A DNA stretch of 64,000 nt from JAURVT01 sp049059935. Lineage in GTDB: Bacteria > Actinomycetota > Actinomycetes > Propionibacteriales > Nocardioidaceae. Below the pieces are notes generated by a model. That model was given only the letters and a program-made list of their open reading frames with translations, had not been told where the DNA came from and searched no databases. A program made the position numbers and the translations under genes. Shown one piece after another: positions 18,787-31,256 of the stretch; the first letter of the stretch is position 1, and every line of letters begins with the position of its first letter. The DNA lies in contig NZ_JBMGQR010000004.1 in NCBI RefSeq assembly GCF_049059935.1, forward strand, positions 49,944 through 113,943, given 5' to 3'.

Positions 18787-19988
18787 GCGGGGCTTCCTTC
18801 GAGGTCGACGTCCAGGCGCTCGAGGCCGCGCAGGACGAACGTGGGACGGCGTGGGGCGACGCCGGTGGCGCTCAGCCCCGGGTGGCGGCGCAGCAGCTCC
18901 CCGAGCGAGATCTGCAGCTCCAGGCGGGCGAGCGGTGCGCCGAGGCAGAAGTGCACGCCCATGCCGAAGCCGACGTGCGGGTTGGGATCGCGGGCGACGT
19001 CGAGGTCGTCCGGCTCGGCGAAGACGGCGGCGTCGCGGTTGGCCGAGCCCATCAGGCAGGCCACGGTCTCGCCCGCGGCCACCGGGGTGCCGAGCACCAC
19101 CGAGTCGCGCAGACAGGTGCGCTCGAACAGCTGGAGCGGCGCGTCGAAGCGCAGCAGCTCCTCCAGCGCGGACTCCACCGACACCTCGCCGGACGTCACG
19201 CGGGCCAGCTGGTCGGGACGCTGCAGCAGCGACGCCAGGCCGTTGCCGAAGGCGTTCACCGACGCCTCGTGGCCGGCGTTCAGCAGCAGCACGACCGAGG
19301 CGACGAGCTCGTCCTCGCTGAGTCGACCGCCCTCCTCGGTGGCCGCGATCAGGTCGGTGACGAGGTCCTCGCGCGGGTCGTGGCGGCGCTCGGCGACGAA
19401 CGCCCGCACGTAGTCCGAGAACGCGGTGCTCGCGGCGACGGCGGCGTCGCGGGTGGACGCGGGGACGTCGTGCTCGTACATCTTCACGATCGCCTGCGAC
19501 CAGTCGCGCAGCAGCTCGTGGTCCTCGCCCGGCACGCCGAGCAGGTCGGCGATGACGAGCACCGGCAGCGGCTCGGCGTAGGCGCCGACGACGTCGACGA
19601 CGGGCCCGTCGAACGCGTCGAGCAGCTCCGAGGCCAGCGCCTGGACGCGGGGGCGCATCCGCTCGACGTGGCCCCGCCCGAACGCGCCGGCGACGAGGCG
19701 CCGCAGCCGGGTGTGCTGCGGCGGCTCGTTCTCCATCATCTGGTGCTGGTGCAGGTCGTTGAACGGCTTCATCTGCGCCGCGGGCTCGCGGTCGGTCCAG
19801 ACCCGTCCGAACGCGCGGTCGCGCAGCACGGCGCTCACCGCGGCGTGCGACGTCGCGAGCCAGGTGCCGCGCGTCTCGTGGCGGACCATCGGGCCGATCC
19901 GGCGGAGCGAGGCCAGCGCCGGGTAGGGGTCGGCGACGAACCCCGGGTCGGTGAGGTCGAGGTCGGTGGTGAGCGTGGCGGTGGTCAT
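18783..19988 (-). CDS. Cytochrome P450 inside the nucleoside operon
   Basis: A 401-residue soluble bacterial P450. The heme ligand is Cys348 in FGMGVHFCLGAPLAR. The I-helix motif is AGHEAS, where AGxET is usual, and the ExxR pair lies in EELLR. The start ATG overlaps the stop of cdd by 4 bp and the stop overlaps the start of deoA by 4 bp, so it is translationally locked into the operon. No ferredoxin or ferredoxin reductase gene is adjacent. Substrate unknown; the setting points to something brought in with, or made from, nucleosides. The start follows from the ATGA overlap; longer in-frame extension would run into cdd. Confidence 0.9.
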   Translation of the reverse strand: MTTATLTTDLDLTDPGFVADPYPALASLRRIGPMVRHETRGTWLATSHAAVSAVLRDRAFGRVWTDREPAAQMKPFNDLHQHQMMENEPPQHTRLRRLVAGAFGRGHVERMRPRVQALASELLDAFDGPVVDVVGAYAEPLPVLVIADLLGVPGEDHELLRDWSQAIVKMYEHDVPASTRDAAVAASTAFSDYVRAFVAERRHDPREDLVTDLIAATEEGGRLSEDELVASVVLLLNAGHEASVNAFGNGLASLLQRPDQLARVTSGEVSVESALEELLRFDAPLQLFERTCLRDSVVLGTPVAAGETVACLMGSANRDAAVFAEPDDLDVARDPNPHVGFGMGVHFCLGAPLARLELQISLGELLRRHPGLSATGVAPRRPTFVLRGLERLDVDLEGSPA

Positions 19989-20392
19989 CGGCCGGCCAGG
20001 TCGTCCGCGCCGAAGGCGTCGGGCAGCACCTCGGACATCGTCTTCACGCCGTGCGCGGTGGCGAGCTCGCACGTGGGCCCGCCGTTCTCCCACAGCAGCT
20101 GGCGGCACCGGCCGCAGGGCATCAGCAGGTCGCCGTTGCGGTCGACGCACACCACGTGGGTCAGCCGGCCCCCGCCGCTCGCGTGGAGCGACGACACCAT
20201 GCCGCACTCGGCGCACAGCGCGACGCCGTACGCCGCGTTCTCGACGTTGCACCCCACCACGGTGCGGCCGTCGTCGACCAGGCCGGCCACCCCGACCTGG
20301 AAGTCCGAGTAGGGGGCGTACGCGCGTCGCATGACCTGGGTCGCCTGGGCGTGCAGCTCGGTCCAGGGCCCGGTGTCGGGAAGGGCGTCCAC
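19985..20392 (-). CDS. cdd: Cytidine deaminase
   Basis: A 135-residue homotetrameric-type cytidine/deoxycytidine deaminase. NVENAAYG binds the sugar, CAECG supplies a zinc cysteine and the catalytic Glu lies next to it, and PCGRCRQ gives the other zinc cysteines. It starts at GTG 10 bp behind the second permease gene and passes uridine/deoxyuridine to the phosphorylase encoded downstream. Confidence 0.93.
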   Translation of the reverse strand: MDALPDTGPWTELHAQATQVMRRAYAPYSDFQVGVAGLVDDGRTVVGCNVENAAYGVALCAECGMVSSLHASGGGRLTHVVCVDRNGDLLMPCGRCRQLLWENGGPTCELATAHGVKTMSEVLPDAFGADDLAGR

Positions 20393-20402
20393 GACAGGCA
20401 GG

Positions 20403-21650
20403 CTACCCCGCCTGGCCCTTGCGGTACGGCTTGCCGTCGGCCGCGGGCATGCGCAGTCGTTGGGAGGCCACCGCGAGGGCGAACAGCGTGATCACGTAGG
20501 GCGTCATGCCGACGAACGCGCGGGGCACGCTGTCGGTGACCAGGTACCAGGCGAGCACCAGCACCGCGATCGAGCCGATCGACAGCGCGGTGATCTTCTG
20601 CCCCTGGCGCAGGCGCCAGACGGCCAGCGCAGCGAGCACCACGGTGATGAGCAGCAGGAGCGCGTGGACGACCAGGCCACCCGCGGGCAGCAGGCTGACG
20701 CCGTCGGTGTAGCCGAACATCAGCGAGGCGATGACGATGCCGCCGGGGCGCCAGTTGCCGAAGATCATCGCGGCCAGGCCGATGTAGCCGGTGCCGTTGG
20801 TCTGGCCGACGGTGAACGAGCTGGACGACACCATCGTCAGGTAGACGCCGCCGAGCCCGGCCAGCGTGCCCGAGACCAGCACCGCGACGTACTTGTAGCG
20901 GATCACGTTGACGCCGAGGGTCTCGGCGGCCTGGGGGGCCTCGCCGCACGAGCGCAGGCGCAGGCCGAACGGGGTGCGCCACAGGATCCACCCGCTGGCG
21001 ACGACGAGCACCACCACCAGGATCGTCAGCAGCGAGACGCCCGTGGTGGCCGCGGCGACGAGCGCGGCGACGTCCGAGACGCCGAAGACGTGGCGGTCGG
21101 AGAGCCACTGGGCGCCGTCGGAGAGGCCGGGGACGGTGACGCGCGGCAGCGTGTCGTACCCCGACAGGTTGCGCGGCCCGCCGCCCTCGAGATCGTTGAA
21201 GTAGGCCTTGGCCAGGAAGCCGATCGCTCCGAGGCCGATGATGTTGACCGCCACGCCCGACACGATGTGGTCGACGCCGAAGGTGACGGTGGCGACGGCG
21301 TGCAGCAGCGCGCCGAGCAGGCCCATCACCGCGGCGCCGACGACGCCCGCGTACGGGCCCGCGTGGTACGCCATGAAGGCCGCGCCCCACGTGCCGAGCA
21401 GCATCTGGCCCTCGAGCCCGATGTTCACCACACCGGCCCGCTCGGCCCACAGGCCGCCGAGCGCGGCCAGCAGGATGGGGCAGGCCGACAGGATCATGGC
21501 GCGCAGGGTGCCCGGCGCCGTCAGCTGGTCGGCGCCGGTGACGACGCGCACCAGGGCGACGGTGACCACGGCGACCAGCGCCAGCAGGAGCCAGGCGTGC
21601 TGGAACGTGCGGATGCGCGAGTCGGACCGGGGGGTCGTGGTCGTGCTCAT
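20403..21650 (-). CDS. BmpA-type nucleoside ABC transporter, permease 2
   Basis: A 415-residue integral membrane protein of the branched-chain/ribose permease family with about ten helices. ERAGVVNIGLEGQML and GETLGVN-type turns (AAETLGVNVIRYK) are characteristic of the permease pair in BmpA (nucleoside) importers. Its ATG overlaps the first permease stop by ATGA. It forms the heterodimeric pore with permease 1. Confidence 0.9.
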   Translation of the reverse strand: MSTTTTPRSDSRIRTFQHAWLLLALVAVVTVALVRVVTGADQLTAPGTLRAMILSACPILLAALGGLWAERAGVVNIGLEGQMLLGTWGAAFMAYHAGPYAGVVGAAVMGLLGALLHAVATVTFGVDHIVSGVAVNIIGLGAIGFLAKAYFNDLEGGGPRNLSGYDTLPRVTVPGLSDGAQWLSDRHVFGVSDVAALVAAATTGVSLLTILVVVLVVASGWILWRTPFGLRLRSCGEAPQAAETLGVNVIRYKYVAVLVSGTLAGLGGVYLTMVSSSSFTVGQTNGTGYIGLAAMIFGNWRPGGIVIASLMFGYTDGVSLLPAGGLVVHALLLLITVVLAALAVWRLRQGQKITALSIGSIAVLVLAWYLVTDSVPRAFVGMTPYVITLFALAVASQRLRMPAADGKPYRKGQAG

Positions 21651-22740
21651 CGGCTGGCCTCCTCGGGGGCGGGCCGGGCCGAGTCGAGCTCGCGGGCCAC
21701 GGTCTCCTGCTCGCGCCTGATCTGCAGGCGCCGGACGATCTCGTAGGCCACGACGACCGCGAGGACGACGACGCCCTGGGTGATCGAGATGATCTCGGGC
21801 GCGACGCCGACCGACTGCAGGTCGTTGGACTGGGCGGACAGGAACGCGAACAGCAGCGAGCCCACCATGATCCCGACCGAGCGGTTGCGGCCGAGCAGCG
21901 CGACGGCGAGGCCGGTGAAGCCGAGCCCGCTCTGGAAGTTCTCGGGGATGCCGAACTTGTGCACCGAGCCGAAGAACGCGGGCATCCAGACCAGGCCGGC
22001 GACGCCGCCCGACAGCGCCATCGCGATCAGCGTCATCTTCTTGGCGTCGACGCCGCTCGCGGCGGCCGCCGTCGACGAGGTGCCGGTGGCGCGGAGGTCG
22101 AAGCCGAAGCGGGTGTGGTTGATGAGCAGCCAGTAGCCGATGGCGACGAGCACGGCGATGATCGCCAGCGCCCACACCTGGTAGGGGCCGTCCACGACCT
22201 GGAACCCGACGGGCTGCTGGTTCAGCTCGAGCGGGTTGGTGGTGAACGTGTAGCCGCTGGAGACGCCGTAGCGGTTGACCAGGTAGCCGGCGAGGGTGAG
22301 GGCGACGTAGTTGAGCATGATCGCCGAGATCACCTCGCTGACGCCGCGGCCGACCAGCAGGAAGCCGCCGATGCTCGCCCACGCGGCGCCGGCGACGACC
22401 GCCACGACGAGGGTGGCCGGGATGACGGCGGGCCCGGAGATCAGGCCGGACCCGGCGAAGAACGCGCCCGCGCAGCTGCCGGCGATGTACTGGCCCTCGA
22501 CGCCGATGTTGAACAGGTTCATCCGGAACGCGATGGCCGCGGCGAACGCGGAGATCGCGATCATCGCGGTCTGGTTGACGATCGTCACCGACACGCGAGG
22601 GATGGGCACCGAGAGGATCGTGGAGTAGAACTGGCCGGCCGAGCCGCCGGTGACGGCGATGACCAGGCCGGTGACGACCATCGCGAGCACCACCGCGACG
22701 ACCGCGGGCAGCAGCGAGAACAGGACGCGACGCGCGACGT

Positions 22741-22744
<4 letters not shown>
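21647..22744 (-). CDS. BmpA-type nucleoside ABC transporter, permease 1
   Basis: A 365-residue permease with about ten membrane helices. MNLFNIGVEGQYIAG and GVSEVISAIMLNYVAL match the NupP/YufP-type permease. The charged C-terminal tail (REQETVARELDSARPAPEEASR) is cytosolic. The ATG overlaps the ATPase stop by 4 bp and the stop overlaps the permease 2 start, so transporter subunits are translated as a chain. Confidence 0.9.
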
Positions 22745-24258
<1,514 letters not shown>

Positions 24259-24299
24259 GAGCTCTCCCTGGTACGAACGGTGCGGATCATGACCGACGA

Positions 24300-24349
24300 T
24301 GCATCATGACGGACGCTGCATCATGACGGACGCTGCATCATGACGAACC
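24300..24349. repeat. Short 17-bp tandem repeat upstream of the ABC ATPase gene
   Basis: Units TGCATCATGACGGACGC start at 24300 and 24317, a diverging unit starts at 24334 and a degenerate one at 24281. They lie between the bmpA terminator hairpin and the ATPase start codon, so they would be in the mRNA leader of the ATPase gene. Confidence 0.75.
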
Positions 24350-24380
24350 CGGGGCCGTCGGTGCGACGGCCCCGGGTTCG
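24344..24380 (-). terminator. Perfect 17-bp hairpin after bmpA (attenuator-like)
   Basis: Arms CGAACCCGGGGCCGTCG (24344-24360) and its exact complement (24364-24380) flank a 3-base loop. It begins about 20 bp after the bmpA stop on the minus strand and precedes the ATPase gene of the same importer. It can stabilise bmpA mRNA or stop most transcripts, giving more binding protein than membrane complex. No U-tract follows. Confidence 0.7.
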
Positions 24381-24401
24381 GGTCTCACGAGCGGCCGGTG
24401 G

Positions 24402-25466
24402 TCACGGCTTGTCGGGCACCGTGACGTCGCCGTCGACGATCTGCTTCTTGTAGCCCTCGAGCTTGCTGATCGTGTCCTCGGTCAGCAGGTCGCCGGAGGT
24501 GGAGTAGCCCACGCCGTCGGCCTTGAGGTCGAACGTCGTGTAGCCGGTCTGGGGCTTGCCGTCGGCCACCGAGGCGATGAAGTCCTTGGTCGCGACGTCG
24601 ACGCGCTTGAGCATCGAGGTCATGATGTGGGGCTTCTGGTCGGCGCTGGCGCTCTGCCACTGGTCGGAGTCGACGCCGATGGCGAACTTGTCGGCCTGCG
24701 TCGCGGCGTCGAAGACGCCCGCGCCCGAGGCGCCGGCGGCGTGGTAGACGACGTCGGCGCCGCCCTCGTACATCGCGGTGGCCGCGGCCTGGCCGTCGTC
24801 GGGGGCGTTGAAGCCGCTGACGTCGGTCTCCTCGAGGTACGTGACGTCGATCTTGACGTCCGGCTTGGCGGCCTTGGCGCCCGCCTCGTAGCCGGCCTGG
24901 AACTTCTGGATCAGCGCGTTGTTGACGCCGCCCACGAACCCGATCTGGCCGGACTCGGACTGCAGCGCGGCGGCGGCGCCGACCAGGTAGGAGCCCTGCT
25001 CCTCGGCGAACGTCAGGTAGGCGACGTTCTCGTTCTCGGTGTCGTCGGGGTCGAAGCCGTCGATGATCGCGAAGTTCACGTCCGGGTAGTCCGGCGCGAC
25101 CGCGTTGACCGACTCGCTGTAGGCGAAGCCGACGCCCACGACGACGTTGTAGCCGTCGTCGGCGAACCCGCGCAGGCGGTTCTCGCGGGTGGCCTCGTCC
25201 TCGTCGGTCGACGCCTCGCCCTCGGTGGACTCGAAGTCCGAGGCCTGCTTGGCCTCCTGGAGGCCCTTGTAGGCGGCGTCGTTGAACGACTTGTCGCCGC
25301 GGCCGCCGACGTCGTAGGCGAGGGCGACCTTGAGGTCGCCGCTGCCGCCCGAGGAGGCCTCGGCCGACGCGTCGTCCGAGCCGCTGTCGGCATTGGTCCC
25401 GCAGCCCGCGAGGAGCAGCGCCGAAGCGGTGATCCCGGCGGCGGCGAAGGTGCTGAGTCGACGCAA
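24402..25466 (-). CDS. bmpA: BmpA-family nucleoside-binding lipoprotein
   Basis: A 354-residue extracytoplasmic binding lipoprotein. The signal peptide ends with the lipobox LLLAGC near residue 21, followed by a Ser/Asp linker. The mature domain shows KVALAYDVGGRGDKSFNDAAYKG and FAEEQGSYLVGAAAA, typical of the Bmp/PnrA family that binds purine and pyrimidine nucleosides. I chose a TTG start at 25466 because AGGGAGC lies 6 bases upstream and the signal peptide then has normal length; a longer in-frame ATG at 25547 would give an abnormal N-terminus. It heads the operon down to maoC. Confidence 0.9.
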   Translation of the reverse strand: MRRLSTFAAAGITASALLLAGCGTNADSGSDDASAEASSGGSGDLKVALAYDVGGRGDKSFNDAAYKGLQEAKQASDFESTEGEASTDEDEATRENRLRGFADDGYNVVVGVGFAYSESVNAVAPDYPDVNFAIIDGFDPDDTENENVAYLTFAEEQGSYLVGAAAALQSESGQIGFVGGVNNALIQKFQAGYEAGAKAAKPDVKIDVTYLEETDVSGFNAPDDGQAAATAMYEGGADVVYHAAGASGAGVFDAATQADKFAIGVDSDQWQSASADQKPHIMTSMLKRVDVATKDFIASVADGKPQTGYTTFDLKADGVGYSTSGDLLTEDTISKLEGYKKQIVDGDVTVPDKP

Positions 25467-25599
25467 CGTAGCTCCCTGGAGTGCGTGGTGTGGTGGGTCC
25501 GGGAACGTCCCCGGCGACCCAGACTCTAGACGCTGGATGTTTCGCACCGGGGTCGCGAACGGACTCGATACGAGACTGTGACCTCGCGCCGCGGCCGCG

Positions 25600-26781
25600 T
25601 CAGGGACGCGAGACGAGCGCCGCGGTGGCCAGCACCTTGGCCCCGATGGCGACGGCGCGCTCGTCGACCCGCAGGTTGCCCTGGTGGAGGTCGTACGTGG
25701 GCCCGTCGGGCGTGCGGGTGCCGAGGCGTCCCATCGCTCCGGGCACGGACTCGACGTACCAGGCGAAGTCCTCCCCGCCGAGGCTCTGCGACGTCGGTGC
25801 GACAGCGCTCGGGCCGATCGCGGCGGTGACGGCCTCGCGCAGCAGCTGGGTGGACGCGGCCTCGTTGACGACGGGCGGCACCCCGCGGACGTACGTGACG
25901 TCGGCGCTGACGCCGTAGGGCGCGATGATGTCGGCGATCAGGCCGCGCACCAGGTGCTCGGCCTCGTGCCAGGCACTGGCGTCGAGCATGCGCAGCGTCC
26001 CGGAGATCTCGCCGGTGGACGGGATGACGTTGGGCACGCTGCCGGCGTGGACGCTCCCCCAGACCATGCTGGCGCCGGCCCGGGGGTCCAGGCGGCGCGA
26101 CAGCGCGCCGGGCAGCTCGGTGACGAGCGTCGCCAGGGCATAGGTGAGGTCCTGGGTGAGGTGCGGACGCGACGTGTGCCCGCCCCGGCCGTTCAGCACC
26201 ACCCGGATCTTGTCGGACGCACCCGTGATCGCGCCCTCGCGCAGGCCCACCTGGCCGACGTCGAGAGACGGGTCGCAGTGCAGCGCGAAGATGCGCGAGA
26301 CGCCGCGCAGGATGCCGCCGGCGATCAGCTTGAGCGCCCCGCCGGGCATGATCTCCTCGGCGGGCTGGAAGACCAGCCGCACCCGCACCGGCAGCGGCGT
26401 CACCCGGTCGACCTCGGCCAGCGCGGTGGCCGCGCCGACCAGGGCGGCGACGTGGACGTCGTGGCCGCAGGCGTGCGCCGCCCCGGCCACCGTGGACCGC
26501 CAGGGGTCGGTGGTGGTGTCGTCGACGGGCAGCGCGTCGAGGTCGGCGCGCAGCGCGACGAGCGGACCGTGGCCGCTGCCCACCTCGGCCACCAGGCCGG
26601 TGCCGTCCAGGCGCTCGTGCGGCACCCGGCCCTTGTCGAGCCACGCCGACACGAGGTCGGTGGTGCGCTCCTCCTGCCACGACAGCTCGGGGTGCGCGTG
26701 CACCGTGCGCCGCAGCTCCAGCAGGTCGGGCGTCAGCGCGTCGACCGCGGTGGCGAGGTCGTACGAGCTGGCGTCGGGCAT
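25600..26781 (-). CDS. M20-family amidohydrolase (AmiA-like)
   Basis: A 393-residue M20D metallopeptidase/amidohydrolase. HACGHDVHVAAL holds the Cys/His metal ligands, QPAEEIMPGG the catalytic Glu pair, and GGHTSRPHL and GGEDFAWY the remaining dinuclear site. Family members hydrolyse N-acyl amino acids, hippurate or indole-acetyl conjugates. M. tuberculosis has similar amidohydrolases (amiA1/amiB1) beside deoD in the related gene block. The ATG at 26781 is preferred over an adjacent GTG at 26784. It is separated from bmpA by 133 bp. Confidence 0.85.
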   Translation of the reverse strand: MPDASSYDLATAVDALTPDLLELRRTVHAHPELSWQEERTTDLVSAWLDKGRVPHERLDGTGLVAEVGSGHGPLVALRADLDALPVDDTTTDPWRSTVAGAAHACGHDVHVAALVGAATALAEVDRVTPLPVRVRLVFQPAEEIMPGGALKLIAGGILRGVSRIFALHCDPSLDVGQVGLREGAITGASDKIRVVLNGRGGHTSRPHLTQDLTYALATLVTELPGALSRRLDPRAGASMVWGSVHAGSVPNVIPSTGEISGTLRMLDASAWHEAEHLVRGLIADIIAPYGVSADVTYVRGVPPVVNEAASTQLLREAVTAAIGPSAVAPTSQSLGGEDFAWYVESVPGAMGRLGTRTPDGPTYDLHQGNLRVDERAVAIGAKVLATAALVSRP

Positions 26782-26800
26782 CACGTCAGGCTAGATGCCC

Positions 26801-27543
26801 TCAGCCCTCGCCGCGCGCGAGGGCCCCGAGGAGGTCCTTGTTCAGCCGCGAGATGGTGTGCAGCGGGATGCCCTTGGGGCACGCCGCGGTGCACTCGCCG
26901 ATCTGGGTGCAGCCGCCGAAGCCCTCGGCATCGTGCTGGTCGACCATGCCGATCACGCGGCTGTCGCGCTCGGGCTGGCCCTGGGGCAGCAGTCCGAGGT
27001 GCGTGATCTTGGCGGCGGTGAACAGCATCGCCGAGCCGTTGGGGCACGCCGCGACGCAGGCGCCGCACCCGATGCAAGTGGCGGCGTCGAACGCGTGGTC
27101 GGCGTCCTTCTTGGGCACCGGGGTGGCGTGCGCGTCGGGCGCGGTGCCCGTGGGGGCGCTGACGAAGCCGCCGGCCTGGATGATGCGGTCGAACGAGCTG
27201 CGGTCGACCACGAGGTCCTTGACCACCGGGAACGAGCCCGAGCGCCACGGCTCGACGTCGATCGTGTCGCCGTCGGTGAAGCTGCGCATGTGCAGCTGGC
27301 ACGTGGTGGTGACCTCGGGGCCGTGCGCGATGCCGTTGATCACCACGCCGCACGAGCCGCAGATGCCCTCACGGCAGTCGTGGTCGAACGCCACCGGCTC
27401 CTCGCCCCGGACGCTGAGGTCCTCGTTGAGGACGTCCAGCATCTCCAGGAACGACATGTCCTCGGACACGTCGTCGAGCTGGTAGTCGACCATCTGGCCG
27501 TCGGTCTCGTTGTTCTTCTGGCGCCATACCCGCAGGTTGATCT

Positions 27544-27547
<4 letters not shown>
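26801..27547 (-). CDS. sdhB: Succinate dehydrogenase iron-sulfur subunit
   Basis: A 248-residue protein with all three clusters: the 2Fe-2S site begins DCREGICGSCG, the 4Fe-4S site is CIGCGACVAACP, and the 3Fe-4S site lies in CTQIGECTAACPKGIP. Its length and the three-gene CAB order match the Sdh1-type complex of actinobacteria rather than the four-gene SdhCDAB. It starts at GTG overlapping the sdhA stop (GTGA). It carries electrons from FAD to the membrane subunit and quinone. Confidence 0.94.
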
Positions 27548-29499
<1,952 letters not shown>

Positions 29500-29500
29500 G

Positions 29501-30220
29501 TCAGCTCCCGTAGCCGAAGAGGGCGATGGACAGCGGCGGCACGAGGAAGCCGCCGGCGATGACGACGGCGAGCACCGTCGCGAAGATGTTGAGGTGACGG
29601 CGACGCTTGGTGCTCGTGTTGGCGCCGAGCGTGGCGAAGGCGCTCCACAGGCCGTGGCGCAGGTGGAAGCCGACGGCGAGGATCGCGACGACGTAGGCGA
29701 GCGTCACGTACCAGATCGAGAAGCTGTTCACCATCGCCTGGAACTTGCTGTCGGTGTCGCCGCCCGGGTGCAGCACGCCCGCGGTGAAGTGCAGGACGTG
29801 GAAGACGATGAACGCCAGGATGATGATGCCGCCCCAGCGCAGGGTGAACGAGGCGTAGGAGCGCTGGACGCCCCGACGGTTCTGGTTCGAGTGGTAGCGG
29901 TTGGCTCCCCGGCGTGCGCTGGCCGTGCGGGCCCGGCGCCAGAGCGCGACGGCCGAGTAGGCGTGCGCGAGCACGGCGCTCAGCAGGACGACGCGCAGGA
30001 TCCACAGCGCGCCGCCGTGCGGCAGGTAGGGGTACGCGATGTTCCGCAGGCCCTCGAGGTAGGAGTCGAAGCGCTCCTGGCCCTGGAAGAACTTGAGGTT
30101 GCCGTACATGTGGATCAGCAGGTACCCGACCATGATCAGTCCGGAGACTGCCATCAGGGCCTTCAGCGCCACCGTCGAGCGGCTCGCCTGCGCGCGGGGG
30201 GAGAGTGTCTTGGTCGCCAC
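29501..30220 (-). CDS. sdhC: Succinate dehydrogenase membrane anchor (cytochrome b) subunit
   Basis: A 239-residue single membrane subunit with five predicted helices. Histidines in LLIHMYGN, VLAHAYSA, VFHVLHF and FHLRHGLW are candidate ligands for two b hemes, as in the B-type/Sdh1 complexes with one large anchor and no SdhD. GTG start with a weak GAGCAG upstream. First gene of sdhCAB, divergent from a LysR regulator with a 92-bp shared control region. Confidence 0.9.
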   Translation of the reverse strand: MATKTLSPRAQASRSTVALKALMAVSGLIMVGYLLIHMYGNLKFFQGQERFDSYLEGLRNIAYPYLPHGGALWILRVVLLSAVLAHAYSAVALWRRARTASARRGANRYHSNQNRRGVQRSYASFTLRWGGIIILAFIVFHVLHFTAGVLHPGGDTDSKFQAMVNSFSIWYVTLAYVVAILAVGFHLRHGLWSAFATLGANTSTKRRRHLNIFATVLAVVIAGGFLVPPLSIALFGYGS

Positions 30221-30277
30221 CTGCTCACAGTAGGTCGGTTGCGACGGATCCGCTAAGTCATAGTGAGGTGTGCTTTC

Positions 30278-30292
30278 ATAGCCGTTGGCTAT
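30278..30292. promoter_or_regulatory. LysR operator between sdhC and lysR
   Basis: ATAGCC-GTT-GGCTAT is a perfect 6-bp dyad containing the T-N11-A pattern of LysR boxes (T at 30279, A at 30291). A second weaker dyad, CTATC-N5-GATAG, overlaps it at 30289-30303. The site lies about 20 bp before the LysR start and 58 bp before sdhC, fitting autoregulation plus control of sdhCAB. Confidence 0.65.
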
Positions 30293-30312
30293 CGTCGGGA
30301 TAGGCTCGTGTC

Positions 30313-31245
30313 ATGGCGCTGCAGATCCACCAGCTGACGTACTTCGTGGCCGTCGCCCGCACCCGCCACTTCACGCAGGCCGCCGAGCTCTCGGGGGTCT
30401 CCCAGCCCAGCCTGTCCAAGCAGGTGCGGGTGCTCGAGAACACCCTCGGCGCGCGGCTGTTCGACCGCGTCCGCGGCGCCGTGACGCTGACCGCCGCCGG
30501 CGAGGCCCTGCTCCCGCTGGCCCAGCGGATCCTGATCGACGTCGAGGCCGCCCAGCGTGCCGTCGCCGAGGTCTCGGACATGCGACGCGGGCTGCTGCGG
30601 CTCGGCGGCACGCCGTCGCTGTGCGCCGGCCTGCTCGCGGGAGCGCTCGCGCGGTTCCACGCCGAGTACCCCGGCATCGACCTGCAGGTGCGCGAGGGCG
30701 GGTCGCGCGACCTCGTCGACGCACTGCACCGTGGCGAGCTGGACCTCGCGCTGATGATCGACTCGCCCCGGGGCGCCGACCCCGACCTCAGCCTGACGCC
30801 CCTGCTGCGCGAGAGCCTGCTGCTGGCCAGCCCCGCCGACGCCCCTCCCCCGACCGACCAGCCGCGGATGCCCGTCTCGGACCTGCGCGGCCGTCCGCTG
30901 GTGATGTTCCGCGAGGGCTACGACCTCCGCGAGCGCACCCGGGCGGCGTGCCTGGCCGCGGGGTTCGAGCCGACCCTCGCCATCGAGGGCGGCGAGATGG
31001 ACGCCGTGCTGCAGTTCGTCGAGGCCGGCATCGGCCTGGCCGTGGTGCCCAGCATGGTGCTGCGCACCCGTCCGACCCTGCGCGGCACCCCGCTCGAGCA
31101 CCCCCGTCTCGAGCGCACCGTCGCCCTCGCGCACCGCCGCGAGGCGAGCCTGCCCGCGTCGGCCGCCGCCTTCCAGACCGTGCTGGCCCTCCACCTCACC
31201 ACCTGGGGCGCGGACGAGCTCGGGGACGACCTGCGGCTGCTGTGA
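30313..31245 (+). CDS. LysR-family transcriptional regulator
   Basis: A 310-residue regulator with an N-terminal winged helix-turn-helix (YFVAVARTRHFTQAAELSGVSQPSLSKQVRVLE, here residues about 8-40) and a two-lobe effector domain from about 90. It is divergent from sdhCAB and probably controls it; the dyad between them supports this. The effector is unknown, with a TCA-cycle or aromatic acid plausible. The stop is 11 bp from the convergent dehydratase gene. Confidence 0.9.
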   Translation: MALQIHQLTYFVAVARTRHFTQAAELSGVSQPSLSKQVRVLENTLGARLFDRVRGAVTLTAAGEALLPLAQRILIDVEAAQRAVAEVSDMRRGLLRLGGTPSLCAGLLAGALARFHAEYPGIDLQVREGGSRDLVDALHRGELDLALMIDSPRGADPDLSLTPLLRESLLLASPADAPPPTDQPRMPVSDLRGRPLVMFREGYDLRERTRAACLAAGFEPTLAIEGGEMDAVLQFVEAGIGLAVVPSMVLRTRPTLRGTPLEHPRLERTVALAHRREASLPASAAAFQTVLALHLTTWGADELGDDLRLL

Positions 31246-31256
31246 GGGGCGCAGGC

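Noticed and set aside
24281..24350. CRISPR-like array
   Set aside because: The 17-bp units are head-to-tail without spacers, and no cas genes are near.
24402..25547. Longer bmpA starting at the ATG at 25547
   Set aside because: It would place 27 polar residues before the lipoprotein signal peptide. The TTG at 25466 has a well-placed AGGGAGC and gives a normal signal length.
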